From assembly GCA_964370005.1 (NCBI GenBank), contig CAYJGR010000011.1:1-35184 (forward strand): a stretch of 35,184 nucleotides of DNA. Reading direction: 5' to 3'. Below the pieces are notes generated by a model. That model was not told where the DNA came from. It saw nothing but the letters and a program-made list of their open reading frames with translations, and made no database searches. Source of the DNA: Heteroruminococcus sp964370005 (GTDB taxonomy: Bacteria > Bacillota > Clostridia > Oscillospirales > Ruminococcaceae). Each line of letters starts with the position of its first letter. The stretch's first letter is position 1. Shown in pieces: positions 1 to 9,201 of this stretch. Made by a program: the position numbers and the translations under genes.

Positions 1-188
1 GTGATCCACAGTCTGCGGAAGTCACGCTTTTTGAGCTTACGTCCGATATAGGCATAGTTACCCGATTTCATCACGGCCTCTTTAGCCGTTCTAAACAGTT
101 TGCGCTTACCTCCAAAGTAGCCCTTGGCAAGTTTTAGTACCTTTTTCCTTCTTTTGCGCGTCATCATTGCGCCCTTAACACGAGCCAT
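1..188 (-). CDS. rplT: 50S ribosomal protein L20 (partial, C-terminus outside window)
   Basis: The protein begins MARVKGAMMTRKRRKKVLKL and continues through the conserved GYFGGKRKLFRTAKEAVMKS segment, which is typical L20. L20 binds 23S rRNA early in large-subunit assembly and, in Firmicutes, represses its own operon through the infC leader. About 62 residues are visible; the reading frame runs off the left edge of the window. The ATG is preceded by AAAGGAGA at a normal distance. It is the last gene of the infC-rpmI-rplT operon, 54 bp after rpmI. The first residues are unmistakable, so the identity is near certain. Confidence 0.97.
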   Translation of the reverse strand, partial: MARVKGAMMTRKRRKKVLKLAKGYFGGKRKLFRTAKEAVMKSGNYAYIGRKLKKRDFRRLWI

Positions 189-242
189 AATCTATATCTC
201 CTTTTGTTTTAAAACTGTAGTGATATCCCGCCTACCTATCAT

Positions 243-440
243 TTACTTGTAAGGCACAAGCAATTTGATGGCGGCCACATTTGTCTTGTCGGCATATGTG
301 CCTTGACGCAGAGTTCTCTTGCGCTTTGTGCTCTTTTTGTTGAGAATATGGGACTTGAAGGCATGTGCCCTCTTTACCTTGCCGTTCTTTGTAAGTTTGA
401 AGCGCTTTTTCGCTCCGGAATGTGTTTTGAGCTTGGGCAT
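243..440 (-). CDS. rpmI: 50S ribosomal protein L35
   Basis: This 65-residue, very basic protein starts MPKLKTHSGAKKRFKLTKNG, the classic L35 N-terminus, and has the expected full length. It is a structural protein of the 50S subunit. The ATG follows a strong AGGAGG ribosome binding site about 8 bases upstream. It sits between infC (20 bp upstream) and rplT (54 bp downstream), the standard order, and should be co-transcribed and co-regulated with them. Confidence 0.97.
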   Translation of the reverse strand: MPKLKTHSGAKKRFKLTKNGKVKRAHAFKSHILNKKSTKRKRTLRQGTYADKTNVAAIKLLVPYK

Positions 441-460
441 TTGTATTTCCTCCTAATAGA

Positions 461-979
461 TTACTTAGCGGGCTTGACTGCAAGGAACATTAGCATACTG
501 CGTCCCTCGAGTTTTGGTTGTTTTTCAACATTGCTTACATCCTCCAGCTCTTGGGCAAAACGCTGCATTATGCCTATACCCAAGTTGGAATGAGCCATCT
601 CTCGCCCACGAAAACGGATGGAAACCTTTACCTTGTGCCCTCCCGATAAAAACTTTCGGGCGTGATTTACCTTTGTGTTAAAATCATTTGTATCAATGTT
701 TACAGAAAGGCGTATTTCTTTGACTTCAATCACTTTTTGGTTTTTCTTGGCTTCCTTTTCCCTCTTGGTCTGCTCAAAGCGGTATTTGCCGTAATCCATG
801 ATACGACATACCGGTGGCGTGGCCTGTGGGGCGATCTTGACCAGATCAAGGTTCTTTTCCACGGCAAGACGCTGAGCATCAGACGATGACATAATGCCAA
901 GCTGTTCCCCCGCACTTCCCACCAATCGTACTTCCTTGTCCCGAATCTGCTCGTTGATTAGCAATTCCTTCACTGCGAT
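461..979 (-). CDS. infC: Translation initiation factor IF-3, probable ATC start
   Basis: IF-3 binds the 30S subunit, prevents premature 50S joining and checks start codon and initiator tRNA. The reading frame shows the IF-3 N-domain (KELLINEQIRDKEVRLV), the linker rich in Lys/Glu and the C-domain (KEIRLSVNIDTNDFNTKV, then VSIRFRGREM), with family-typical length of about 173 residues. The start is not a normal codon. The only good ribosome binding site, GGAGGTG, lies 6 bases before an ATC at 979; a GTG at 973 is 12 bases away, and the upstream in-frame ATG overlaps the binding site itself. infC is known to use AUU in E. coli so that IF-3 can repress its own translation; ATC would serve the same purpose. 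The start is inferred; the gene identity is certain. Confidence 0.93.
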   Translation of the reverse strand: MAVKELLINEQIRDKEVRLVGSAGEQLGIMSSSDAQRLAVEKNLDLVKIAPQATPPVCRIMDYGKYRFEQTKREKEAKKNQKVIEVKEIRLSVNIDTNDFNTKVNHARKFLSGGHKVKVSIRFRGREMAHSNLGIGIMQRFAQELEDVSNVEKQPKLEGRSMLMFLAVKPAK

Positions 980-1003
980 GTAAAACACCTCCATACCCGA
1001 CTT

Positions 1004-1047
1004 AATAAAAAATAACAAGCGCAGCGGATCGATTCCGTCTACGCTTG
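1004..1047 (-). terminator. Attenuator hairpin in the infC-rpmI-rplT leader (L20-leader type)
   Basis: Read on the minus strand, a stem beginning CAAGCG and ending CGCTTG, with inner CGGA/TCCG pairing, is followed by a T-rich run (TTATTTTTTATT). It lies between the promoter at 1158-1186 and the infC ribosome binding site, so it looks like an intrinsic terminator inside the 5' leader. In Bacillus the same operon is controlled by L20 binding to a leader that ends in such a terminator. The family assignment is by position and shape, not by alignment. Confidence 0.7.
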
Positions 1048-1157
1048 CTCTGCTCATAATGGCACAGGAAAAACCCTGTTGCAAGTATATTAACCTGAAC
1101 CACTCTTAGGCGGCGGGCAGGTGAGAACGGAAACGGTTCTGCTTTGTTTACCCACGT

Positions 1158-1186
1158 ATCATAACAAATTGTATGGGGAATGTCAA
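1158..1186 (-). promoter_or_regulatory. SigmaA-type promoter of infC-rpmI-rplT
   Basis: On the minus strand TTGACA (1181-1186) and TATGAT (1158-1163) are separated by exactly 17 bp. The -35 box is consensus and the -10 differs at one base. It lies a few bases after the addA stop codon, so the operon is independently transcribed, with a leader of roughly 170 nt. Confidence 0.85.
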
Positions 1187-1194
1187 GAGTTTTT

Positions 1195-4100
1195 TTACTC
1201 AACAATTATACCCTGCCCAAGATGAAATGAATATATAAGACACTGCGCTACCTCACACCCAAGTGACGGCGCCAAAAGTCGTCGGTATAACTCGAGTTGT
1301 GCTTTGTAACGCCTTATAAGTATATTGGGGGTTTTTACTCTATCGGTCTTATAATCGATAACCGTCGCCTTATCCCCCTCTATTATAATACAGTCTGCAA
1401 TGCCCTGCAATACCACATGCTCCTCTCCCTGCACCGCATCGGTATATTGAGCCAGCTCGTCCGCCGATAATTCCCCCATAAAGCTGTACTCACGATATAC
1501 AGTTTGTGCCCGCTGTATGCGTAGTGCAAGCTGTGATCTGAAAAACTGCGAAATCTGCTCCAAATCGACACCTTTGCCCTCCTCAGGCGAAAGATACCCG
1601 CATTTTATAAGTCGCTCAAGCTCTGTGACAGCATCACTCCCCGCCGCCTCGTAGTCGGCATACTGCATAAATTTATGGGTGGCCTCCCCACGCTGTGTGG
1701 CCGTCAGCTCCTCCCCACCCAAAAACGCCGGACGTTTCGGGGTATCAAATCCTCCCTCTCGCCCGTGAGTGAGCCTTGATATGGCAAACTTTGTGGGAGT
1801 GTTCACCGAGGGCGCATATGGGTAGATAAACTCGGCATTTTTGGCAAGTCGCTTTATAAGCTCGGGATCGGGAGGGGGGAGCTCAAATGGCTCGGGCACT
1901 TTAAATACCTGCTCCTCCCCATCATAAGACTCGCAGTAAACCGCAAACACTTCCCCCTTTCGCGAGTTATCGGCGGTCATTCCCCCCGCCACCCGACGCA
2001 ATACCTCTCCATCGGGGTGGCCAAGTAACATCATGGCGATCCAGTCAAAATAGCACCCCGCACCCCGCACCTCCCATGGCGGAATACCCCCCTGCGGTGT
2101 AATGGCACTCATCAAGTCCTTTAGCTTGCTCTGCGGTTTGTCCATGGCCGCTGTCAACACAAGTTTCTCCTTGGCCCTGGTCATGGCCACATAAAGTATG
2201 CGCATCTCCTCGGATAGCTGTTCGGCCTCGACACTCAAACGCAGTGCGGCCAGAGGTAGGGTTGTATACTCTATCATGCGCTCGCCCTCCCGCCGCTTGC
2301 AGGCAAACCCCAAACGGGAATGTAGTAGAGTGCTCCCCCGCAAATCGAGCTTATTAAACCCCTTGTCGAGGTCGGCCAATATAACCACAGGGAACTCCAG
2401 CCCCTTGGAGCGGTGGATGGTCATGACCGACACCGCCCCGCTGTTTTGGCAAAACCCCGCCGGCAAATCTTTTTCTTGCTCCAAAAGTCGCTTTATAAAA
2501 CCTAAAAAGCCCGACAAACCCCTAAAGCCACGCAGTTCATACTCTCGGGCATAGTCTATAAGTAGGCGCAGATTGCTCTGGCGCTGTGCCCCCCAAGGCA
2601 TAACACGTGCGGTCTGCAAAAAACCTGTCAGCTCGTACATCTTAAGGATCACCTTGTCGGCACTGTGGGCGGCGGCATAACGTCCAAGCTGTTCGAGCAG
2701 TTTTATGGCGTCGGCGCACTTTTTATCGCTCCTTGCATGTGTAAGCAGCGCGGTGTAAAGTGAGTCATGCGGACAAGATAGCCTGATGGCGGCCAAATCG
2801 TCCGAAGACATATCAAATATCGGCGACATGAGCGCCTTTGCCAGCGACAAATCAAGCAGTGGGTTGTCCACCACCTCGAGCAGTGACACCACCGCCGACA
2901 CCTCGGAGGTGGTGAGAAAACCGCTGTCCACATCGGCCATAGCGGGGATTTCCCGTGCAGTCAGTGCCGAAAGATAGTCGTCAGCTCGACCCTTGACCGA
3001 CCTAAGCAGTATACAGATATCCCCCGGCTCTATGGGGCGACACTCCTCACCACTGCCCACCGTCATGCGACTTTGTAGCAGTGAGCTCACATAATCAGCC
3101 ACGTAATTCGCCTGTAAGACACGACTGTGCTCGGGGCTGTCGCCTGTGTCTATTAGGCGCAGTTCGGTGCGCAGATCGGTGAGGCTGTCTGGATAAACAG
3201 CACCGCAAACGAGCTGTTCCTCGGCGGTGTAGGCCATCTCCCCCACTTGTGGGCTCATAATGGCCGTAAACATATCATTCACCGCATCTGTCACCCCACG
3301 ACGACTGCGAAAATTACTTCTAAGCAGTATTTTTGCCGGAAATTGTTCACCGTCATAGAGCGCAGAGTTGTCCCTGCGGGTCAAAAACAACTGTGGCACC
3401 GCCTGTCTAAAGCGATATATACTCTGCTTGACATCACCCACAAAGAATAGGTTTTGCTCCCCCTTTGACAGGGTCACAAACAACATCTCCTGAACCTCGT
3501 TTGTGTCCTGATACTCGTCAATAAGTATCTCGTCAAACTCAAACGACAGCTTTTGTGCAAGGGATTTTGCCACATACTCACCGTCTTTTTGCTCGACCAA
3601 TAGCGACAATGCCATGTGCTCTAAATCGGAAAAGTCCACGAGTTTTCGTTCCCGCTTGGCGGCGGAAAATTCCTCGTCAAACTGCATCACAATGTCAAAC
3701 AACGTCTCGACACGGGGGCTGATAAACTCCATGTCCTGTCGGTGTTCATGCTGTGTTGCGGTGCAGTATTTCTTTGCAAGGTCACTGAAAAACGCCTTGA
3801 CCTTGTCCCGACTGCGCTGTGCCTTTTGTTTTTTCTCGGGGTATTCGTAGCCTTTGAGCACCCCAAGCCTTTGGGGTTTGTAGCCACGCAGTCCTATCAC
3901 AAGTTCATCCCACTCGCCCCGCCGTGCTAGCTCTGCCCACTGCTGTGCAAGCGTGGCATCAAGCATAAAGGCCTCGCCATAGGCCGTTTTTATCTGCTCG
4001 TCCATGCCTCGGGCTTCGCTTTGAAGCAGGTCGGCCATGTAGTCAAGCCCCTCGGCGGCATAGTCAAGTAGCACCCGCCCCCACTCGGACTGTACAAATG

Positions 4101-4710
4101 GTATTGCGGGGTCATACAGACCTTTTTTCTCCTCCAACCAACGACCATAAAAGGGGTGTGAGCGCACAAAGTCATAAAATTTTAGAATAGTCTGTTCCAC
4201 CCGCTTGTCATTCTTTGTGGTGGATATAAGCTCGACCATCTCGATAAAGCGCGGGTTATCGCTCGCATATTGTCGGTCAAGCAGTCCCCCCAGCACCTCA
4301 CTTCTCAGCACCGCAAGTTCCTGCTCATCCGATAGACGAAAATCCTCGCTTAGACCCGCCGCCACAAAGTGATTGCGCAGCAGGTCAAGACAAAAGGCAT
4401 GTATGGTGCATATATGGGCATTTTCAAGCAACATCTGTTGGTGCATAAGATGGGCATTGTCGGGGCTTTGGAGTAGCTCCTGCGCTATATGCCGACCTAT
4501 GCGGTGGCGCATCTCGGCGGCGGCGGCGTTGGAGTAGGTCACCATGAGCAGGCGGTCGAGTGAGGATGGGCTTTGCTTTCGAGTTATAAGGTTTAGCACC
4601 CGCCTTGTGAGCACAGCCGTTTTACCACTGCCTGCCGCCGCCGACACAATGACACCACCCCCCCGAGCCTCTATGGCGGCTTTCTGGTCGGCTGTCCATT
4701 TAACGCTCAT
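1195..4710 (-). CDS. addA: ATP-dependent helicase/nuclease subunit A (AddA)
   Basis: AddA is the helicase-nuclease subunit of the AddAB complex, which resects double-strand DNA ends and generates recombinogenic 3' tails, replacing RecBCD in Firmicutes. The protein of about 1171 residues opens with a UvrD-type Q motif and Walker A (AAAGSGKT, about residues 24-31). It has the Walker B/motif II DEYQDTNE in the first third, the motif around VMTIHRSKGLEFPVV and LYVAMTRAKEKL in the second helicase half, and a C-terminal PD-(D/E)XK nuclease signature (VIDYKTDR). Length is in the usual range. The ATG at 4710 is chosen because it gives MSVKWTADQKAAIE and follows a G-rich binding site; an upstream in-frame start is possible. 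It overlaps the end of addB by 11 bp, indicating translational coupling. Confidence 0.96.
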   Translation of the reverse strand: MSVKWTADQKAAIEARGGGVIVSAAAGSGKTAVLTRRVLNLITRKQSPSSLDRLLMVTYSNAAAAEMRHRIGRHIAQELLQSPDNAHLMHQQMLLENAHICTIHAFCLDLLRNHFVAAGLSEDFRLSDEQELAVLRSEVLGGLLDRQYASDNPRFIEMVELISTTKNDKRVEQTILKFYDFVRSHPFYGRWLEEKKGLYDPAIPFVQSEWGRVLLDYAAEGLDYMADLLQSEARGMDEQIKTAYGEAFMLDATLAQQWAELARRGEWDELVIGLRGYKPQRLGVLKGYEYPEKKQKAQRSRDKVKAFFSDLAKKYCTATQHEHRQDMEFISPRVETLFDIVMQFDEEFSAAKRERKLVDFSDLEHMALSLLVEQKDGEYVAKSLAQKLSFEFDEILIDEYQDTNEVQEMLFVTLSKGEQNLFFVGDVKQSIYRFRQAVPQLFLTRRDNSALYDGEQFPAKILLRSNFRSRRGVTDAVNDMFTAIMSPQVGEMAYTAEEQLVCGAVYPDSLTDLRTELRLIDTGDSPEHSRVLQANYVADYVSSLLQSRMTVGSGEECRPIEPGDICILLRSVKGRADDYLSALTAREIPAMADVDSGFLTTSEVSAVVSLLEVVDNPLLDLSLAKALMSPIFDMSSDDLAAIRLSCPHDSLYTALLTHARSDKKCADAIKLLEQLGRYAAAHSADKVILKMYELTGFLQTARVMPWGAQRQSNLRLLIDYAREYELRGFRGLSGFLGFIKRLLEQEKDLPAGFCQNSGAVSVMTIHRSKGLEFPVVILADLDKGFNKLDLRGSTLLHSRLGFACKRREGERMIEYTTLPLAALRLSVEAEQLSEEMRILYVAMTRAKEKLVLTAAMDKPQSKLKDLMSAITPQGGIPPWEVRGAGCYFDWIAMMLLGHPDGEVLRRVAGGMTADNSRKGEVFAVYCESYDGEEQVFKVPEPFELPPPDPELIKRLAKNAEFIYPYAPSVNTPTKFAISRLTHGREGGFDTPKRPAFLGGEELTATQRGEATHKFMQYADYEAAGSDAVTELERLIKCGYLSPEEGKGVDLEQISQFFRSQLALRIQRAQTVYREYSFMGELSADELAQYTDAVQGEEHVVLQGIADCIIIEGDKATVIDYKTDRVKTPNILIRRYKAQLELYRRLLAPSLGCEVAQCLIYSFHLGQGIIVE

Positions 4711-7700
4711 TACTCTCCCCCCCTTCCTCGCTATCGAGCAGTGCATAAAAATCCTCGGGTTTCATGGTGGTGTAGGGCGGTGGTGGAGCAAGCCATTCGA
4801 GGTGACACAGCTCACCATAATCGCAAAAATCACAGGGTGAATTATTTTTCCTCCCCCGAGGCTTTGGCGTAATAACTCCACCGCTTAACTTCACACCCAT
4901 CTCGGCCATGAGCTTTAGGACATGTTTTTTTATGCTCGCAAGTTGAGTTTGGTCGGTCAAGGAGGCTGTCGAGGACAATTCCCCACTCTTTAGACGTTTT
5001 ATTGGGATATATTTTCCCTCCAAAGCCTCCTCCATGCCTTTCAGCACATCTTCCTCCCGCAAAACAAGTCCATTCATGCAAAGTTTTTCGTCATGGCGGT
5101 GGGCTACCTCCTGTGGCTCGCTCTCTCGGGGCATATCGAGAATTTGCGTCGCCGCCGGCATGTAGAGTATGCCTGCGGGACTGCAACCCGCAAGCTCCCC
5201 CTGTCCCCCCTCGCACAATGCAAACAAATATATAAGCATCTGCATATTAAGTCCGTGATAGACGTCGGTCAAGTCAAAGGTCTTCCCCCCTGATTTATAA
5301 TCTATAACTCGGGCGTATTTCTCCCCCTGTGCCGCCATGACATCCACCCTGTCAATAGTGCCCCTCACCGACACCTTTACCCCACCAGCGGCTGTGACGC
5401 CCAAGGGTTCCACCTCACGACCTTCGCCCACTCTGACCTCGACCCCAACAGGCCTAAACAAACTTTGGGCAAACTCCCCACCGATGCGTTTTAGCACCCT
5501 GACAAGTATGCTGACCATGCGGTGGAACTGGTACAGGGTGCGGGAGGATAACGCCCCGCTGTCCCCTGTCATCTCCTGCAAATACTGCTCAATTATCGCC
5601 ACAATCTCGCTGTGTAGGACAGTGCTGTCTATATCACTAAGCGCCTTGCCCCCATGGCGACGCACCATCTCCTCAAGCACACGGTGAATAACCGAACCCG
5701 ATTCAAGCGGCGAAAACCCCGCCTTGCGAAGAGTCTGTACCCCAAGGCCGAATTTGCAAAAATATGCAAATGCACAGCGGTGAAACTCCTCCACCCGAGT
5801 GGCCGAAACCTGCAAATCTCTACCAAACATCATGACGGCGTTCTCGGCCGATAGATTGCCCGCCACGGTGGGGGTGTAGGCTCTGCGTATACCGGCCAAA
5901 ACCTCACCCTGACCGTTTTGCTCTAAAAATTCCGCAAGACTTCCCACCTCGGGGTTGTCGGGGGCATATATGCGGGTTAGTTCCTCCCTTGCGGTGGCAA
6001 GGTTGGTCACCCTGTGGCACAATTCGGTTTTGTGGCTACACACCGAATCGCTCATCCCCACGGCCAAATTGGTGTAGAGCATAGATGGCTGTAACTCCTC
6101 CCCTTTTAAGCCATACTTTGCACAGAGCACATAAAGCCTGTGGGAGGGTGCGGTGGCCGCCCTGTAAAAATAAAATCGCTCCTCGACTATCGACTTTGCG
6201 GGGGGTGGGCTAAGCTCCACCCCAAGGCCTGCGAGCAGGGCATGTTCACGCCGTGAAAACGCCCCCTTTGGCTCTGTGCCCGAGGGAAACACCCCTGTAT
6301 TTGCCCCCAGTAAGAACACCGCCTTTGGACGATGGGGTCTCATGTGTCTTGCATCGCCAAAACCCACTTGGTCGAGCGTTTGGGGTATCTGCCCCACCTC
6401 GGCCAGTGTTATACAGCGATGTAGCAGTTCAACGTACTGCCCCAAGGGTTTTCTAACACCCTTCATCAGCGTGGCGAACATATCGAGTATGTCCATCAGT
6501 TTATCATAAACCCCCTGCCCCAGCTCCAAGGCGGTCTTTTTCTCGGCGGGCGACAAGGCATCACAATATGCCAAAAAGTTCTTATGACTTTTGGTCTGCA
6601 CAAAAAAACCGTGGCAGGCCTTGGCAAATTCAAGTCCCGTGCACCCTCTGGACAGCATTTTTAATTTTTCAAGGATTTTTATTATGCTTTTTCTATGTTT
6701 GTTCAGCTCTTCGAGGGTGGTGTGGACATCGGTGCCCCGGCTCACTGCATCGGGATTTCCCTTAAACTCCTGCTCCCACTGCGCACCCTCCACCGACCAA
6801 ACATAGCAGTAATTTTCCAGTGCAGCGGCCTGTATCGGCGCAAGCCCCATGAGGGGAGATTTAGCAAGACGTAGCAGATCACGGGTTTTATACTGCCCCC
6901 GCACCGCCTCCAGCCCCGAGAGCAAAAACAGCACAAACGGATGACTTTCCACATCCACACCATCATCGGCAAAAACAGGTATGTCATAGCGTGCAAACAC
7001 TGATTCCACCGCCCAGCGGTAGCGCTCTATGTCACGACAAATCACCGCTATATCTCGGTAGCGCATATCCTCCTTGCGCACAAGACGGCATATTTCGGCG
7101 GCTGTGTACTCCACCTCGTCATAGGGTTGCTGCACCTGCCATATTTCCACGCCTTCACAGCTGCGATGCTCCCCTACCGCCCCTCCTGACAGTATCACTT
7201 CGGCGGTGGCTACCCCCTCGCCTGCAAACCTATGCGGATGGGTAAGATGTATAGGAGGTAACACCTCCACAAAGGCGGTTTTGGCCATTTGCTCAAGGGT
7301 CTGCGCACTGCCAAGGGCCGTGGCAAAAATCGAATGTTCCCCCTGCTGTGACATATCTGCACAAAATGCGGCATCAACTGAAACACAGTCCTCCACCATG
7401 ACTCTCAACAGCTCAAGTTGTGCGCCGGTGAATGACATAAAGCCGTCAATATAAAGCTCATAGTTTGTAAAAAATCCACTCTCTGCCGCAAGTTTGGCCG
7501 CCCTGCTCACATCGTCCAAGGGGTCCACAAACTTCACTCCAACCAGCGCCTCAAAGGCCTCATAACACAGGGATATTTCGGCAAGTTTTTTTTGTAACGT
7601 TTCATCGTGTACACGACCGCCAAGTTCCATCAGGCCTGTGGGAGAAATACCCGCCATCTTAAAACTGCCCACGGTCTGCACCATCAGCTCTAAAAATGAG

Positions 7701-8038
7701 GGGTGGGTAGCGATGTTTTTATAGTAGCTAAACTGCTGTGACACCTCATCGAGGGCAGTGCGCATAAGTAGCATACGGGCAGTATCGTCCATACGCCTGC
7801 CGGCCACACCACCGCAGGCTCTAAACACCATCCCCGAAAGTTTTGTAAAGCTGACTACCTCGACATTTTGCATATTATAACTTCCAAGCAGGCGATATAT
7901 AGCACGTTCGCTCTCAAAAGAGAACTGCTCGGGAACTAAAAGCAGCACCTTGCCACCCTGCAATACCCTTTTGCAAAGCCTATCCTGCAAAAGCGACGAT
8001 TTCCCTGTACCGGCTCGCCCCAAAATGAGTTGTAACAC
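4700..8038 (-). CDS. addB: ATP-dependent helicase/nuclease subunit B (AddB)
   Basis: AddB partners AddA in double-strand break resection and Chi-type recognition. The 1112-residue protein starts LQLILGRAGTGKSS, the AddB Walker A form, and carries near its C-terminus a PD-(D/E)XK nuclease signature (RVIDYKSGG). Four cysteines expected for the iron-sulfur cluster are visible: one in FHRCAFAYFCKF ahead of the nuclease domain and three in PCDFCDYGELC after it. The start codon is GTG at 8038, at the position where the AddB family normally starts. The gene lies 82 bp after the bactofilin gene, with an intrinsic terminator between them, so its promoter must lie in the last bases before the gene or transcription relies on read-through. 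No clear promoter is visible there. Confidence 0.95.
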   Translation of the reverse strand: MLQLILGRAGTGKSSLLQDRLCKRVLQGGKVLLLVPEQFSFESERAIYRLLGSYNMQNVEVVSFTKLSGMVFRACGGVAGRRMDDTARMLLMRTALDEVSQQFSYYKNIATHPSFLELMVQTVGSFKMAGISPTGLMELGGRVHDETLQKKLAEISLCYEAFEALVGVKFVDPLDDVSRAAKLAAESGFFTNYELYIDGFMSFTGAQLELLRVMVEDCVSVDAAFCADMSQQGEHSIFATALGSAQTLEQMAKTAFVEVLPPIHLTHPHRFAGEGVATAEVILSGGAVGEHRSCEGVEIWQVQQPYDEVEYTAAEICRLVRKEDMRYRDIAVICRDIERYRWAVESVFARYDIPVFADDGVDVESHPFVLFLLSGLEAVRGQYKTRDLLRLAKSPLMGLAPIQAAALENYCYVWSVEGAQWEQEFKGNPDAVSRGTDVHTTLEELNKHRKSIIKILEKLKMLSRGCTGLEFAKACHGFFVQTKSHKNFLAYCDALSPAEKKTALELGQGVYDKLMDILDMFATLMKGVRKPLGQYVELLHRCITLAEVGQIPQTLDQVGFGDARHMRPHRPKAVFLLGANTGVFPSGTEPKGAFSRREHALLAGLGVELSPPPAKSIVEERFYFYRAATAPSHRLYVLCAKYGLKGEELQPSMLYTNLAVGMSDSVCSHKTELCHRVTNLATAREELTRIYAPDNPEVGSLAEFLEQNGQGEVLAGIRRAYTPTVAGNLSAENAVMMFGRDLQVSATRVEEFHRCAFAYFCKFGLGVQTLRKAGFSPLESGSVIHRVLEEMVRRHGGKALSDIDSTVLHSEIVAIIEQYLQEMTGDSGALSSRTLYQFHRMVSILVRVLKRIGGEFAQSLFRPVGVEVRVGEGREVEPLGVTAAGGVKVSVRGTIDRVDVMAAQGEKYARVIDYKSGGKTFDLTDVYHGLNMQMLIYLFALCEGGQGELAGCSPAGILYMPAATQILDMPRESEPQEVAHRHDEKLCMNGLVLREEDVLKGMEEALEGKYIPIKRLKSGELSSTASLTDQTQLASIKKHVLKLMAEMGVKLSGGVITPKPRGRKNNSPCDFCDYGELCHLEWLAPPPPYTTMKPEDFYALLDSEEGGESNER

Positions 8039-8057
8039 ACCCTCGCCCCCTAATTAC

Positions 8058-8093
8058 AAAACCGGCCCGCTCTTTGGGGAGCAGACCGGTTTT
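8058..8093 (-). terminator. Intrinsic terminator after the bactofilin gene
   Basis: A hairpin with outer arms AAAACCGG and CCGGTTTT and inner GCTC/GAGC pairing closes over a short loop, and the minus-strand 3' arm ends in TTTT. It is placed between the bactofilin stop codon and the addB start. Confidence 0.75.
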
Positions 8094-8120
8094 CAAGATA
8101 CTTAATGTGAAGATTTACAC

Positions 8121-8843
8121 TTATTCTGCACTCGAGGCAGCAACAGTTTCTTTCTCTTCTTGCTTTTCCTCGAACTTGGGCTGTTCTACAGACTTTGCTC
8201 TGCTATTTTCGAGGTAGTCCTTTTTCTCATTTTGGTTTACCACACGCTCGGTCTTGACAACACCTTGGAGGGCCGCGCCCATGTGGATTTCAAGCAGATT
8301 TGTGCTCATATCGCCCATAATAACAGCCGAGGGCATGAGTGTCAGGCAGTTAGAGGCCTTGATTTGGCCTGTAACCTTACCACTGATAGTGATATCCTTG
8401 CCCTCAACATCACCGAGGATAGTACAGTTGTTGCCGATAACAAGCGCATTTTTGCAGGTGATATTGCCGGTGATATTAGCACCATTGGCCACAAGTGCAT
8501 CAGATTGAATATTGCCCTCTACCTTGCCGAACACCTTTGTGGCAGTAGCGCAGTAAACAGGTCCCACTACTGTGCCAAAAATTTCTATGTTGGCATCACT
8601 TTTCAGCTCGCCTGTGATGGTGGATTTTCTCGAAATTGTGGTGGTAAACTCGGTATCAAACCCTGCAACAGCCACCTGCTCGGGTGTGAGAGGTGCAGGA
8701 GCGGGGGCAGGTGTGGGCTCTATGATAGGCTTTGCGGGCTCTTTTTTCTCGGTGGGGGTGGGCTCAATCTCAGTGGATACATCCATACCAACGTCCACAG
8801 GGGTAAAAGTGGTTTCTTGGGTGGCTTTTTTAGACTTAAACAT
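8121..8843 (-). CDS. Bactofilin (polymer-forming cytoskeletal protein)
   Basis: Bactofilins are nucleotide-free filament proteins that scaffold cell wall enzymes or other machines at defined places. The 240-residue protein has an N-terminal tail rich in Pro, Glu and Lys (about residues 25-58), then a core with the bactofilin signature TTISRKSTITGELKSDANIE followed by repeating short beta-strand units (FGKVEGNI, GANITGNI, NNCTILGDVEGKDI, SGKVTGQI) expected for a right-handed beta-helix. The C-terminal tail is charged and low in complexity. No signal peptide or membrane segment is seen. The ATG follows AGGAGAT. The gene is divergent from tRNA-Ser and appears monocistronic given the terminator behind it. 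The family call is firm; the cellular role here is unknown. Confidence 0.9.
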   Translation of the reverse strand: MFKSKKATQETTFTPVDVGMDVSTEIEPTPTEKKEPAKPIIEPTPAPAPAPLTPEQVAVAGFDTEFTTTISRKSTITGELKSDANIEIFGTVVGPVYCATATKVFGKVEGNIQSDALVANGANITGNITCKNALVIGNNCTILGDVEGKDITISGKVTGQIKASNCLTLMPSAVIMGDMSTNLLEIHMGAALQGVVKTERVVNQNEKKDYLENSRAKSVEQPKFEEKQEEKETVAASSAE

Positions 8844-8996
8844 AATTCATTATCTCCTCTTTTGAACTTTATTTGGTTGGAAACATTACTATACATAGCT
8901 TTACCAAAGTATTTTCTCACAATTGGGTAAATTTGTCTATAGGTATTTTCACAAAAACCTTAAAAAGTATGCATTAAATTTTTTTTACAAAAACAC

Positions 8997-9025
8997 TTGC
9001 ATTGTATATTTTTCTGCGTTATAAT
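8997..9025 (+). promoter_or_regulatory. Promoter of tRNA-Ser
   Basis: TTGCAT (8997-9002) and a consensus TATAAT (9020-9025) are separated by 17 bp, about 40 bp before the mature 5' end of the tRNA. Confidence 0.8.
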
Positions 9026-9064
9026 ATGTCAGCACCTATTTTGTGCCAAAAACTGCACAGACTT

Positions 9065-9156
9065 GGAGAGATGGCTGAGTTGGTCTAAGGCGCACGACTG
9101 GAAATCGTGTTCAGGCTAATACCCTGACGAGGGTTCGAATCCCTCTCTCTCCGCCA
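9065..9156 (+). tRNA. tRNA-Ser(GGA)
   Basis: A complete class II tRNA: acceptor arms GGAGAGA and TCTCTCC pair perfectly, the anticodon stem CACGA/TCGTG holds the loop CTGGAAA with anticodon GGA (reads UCC/UCU), a long variable arm follows, and the T arm is GAGGG-TTCGAAT-CCCTC. The CCA end is encoded. The long variable arm and anticodon fit serine. Confidence 0.97.
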
Positions 9157-9159
9157 GAG

Positions 9160-9201
9160 TGACGCTGAACCTAATTTATTTTGGGTTCAGTGTCATTTTT
9201 T
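9160..9201 (+). terminator. Intrinsic terminator of tRNA-Ser
   Basis: A 12-bp stem (TGACGCTGAACC with GGTTCAGTGTCA, one G-T pair) is followed by six Ts, beginning 4 bases after the CCA end. Confidence 0.9.

Noticed and set aside
8160..8930. 256-codon open frame on the plus strand opposite the bactofilin gene
   Set aside because: It is antisense to a clear bactofilin with a repeat-rich core; the product is Cys/His-rich without a recognisable fold and has no good binding site.
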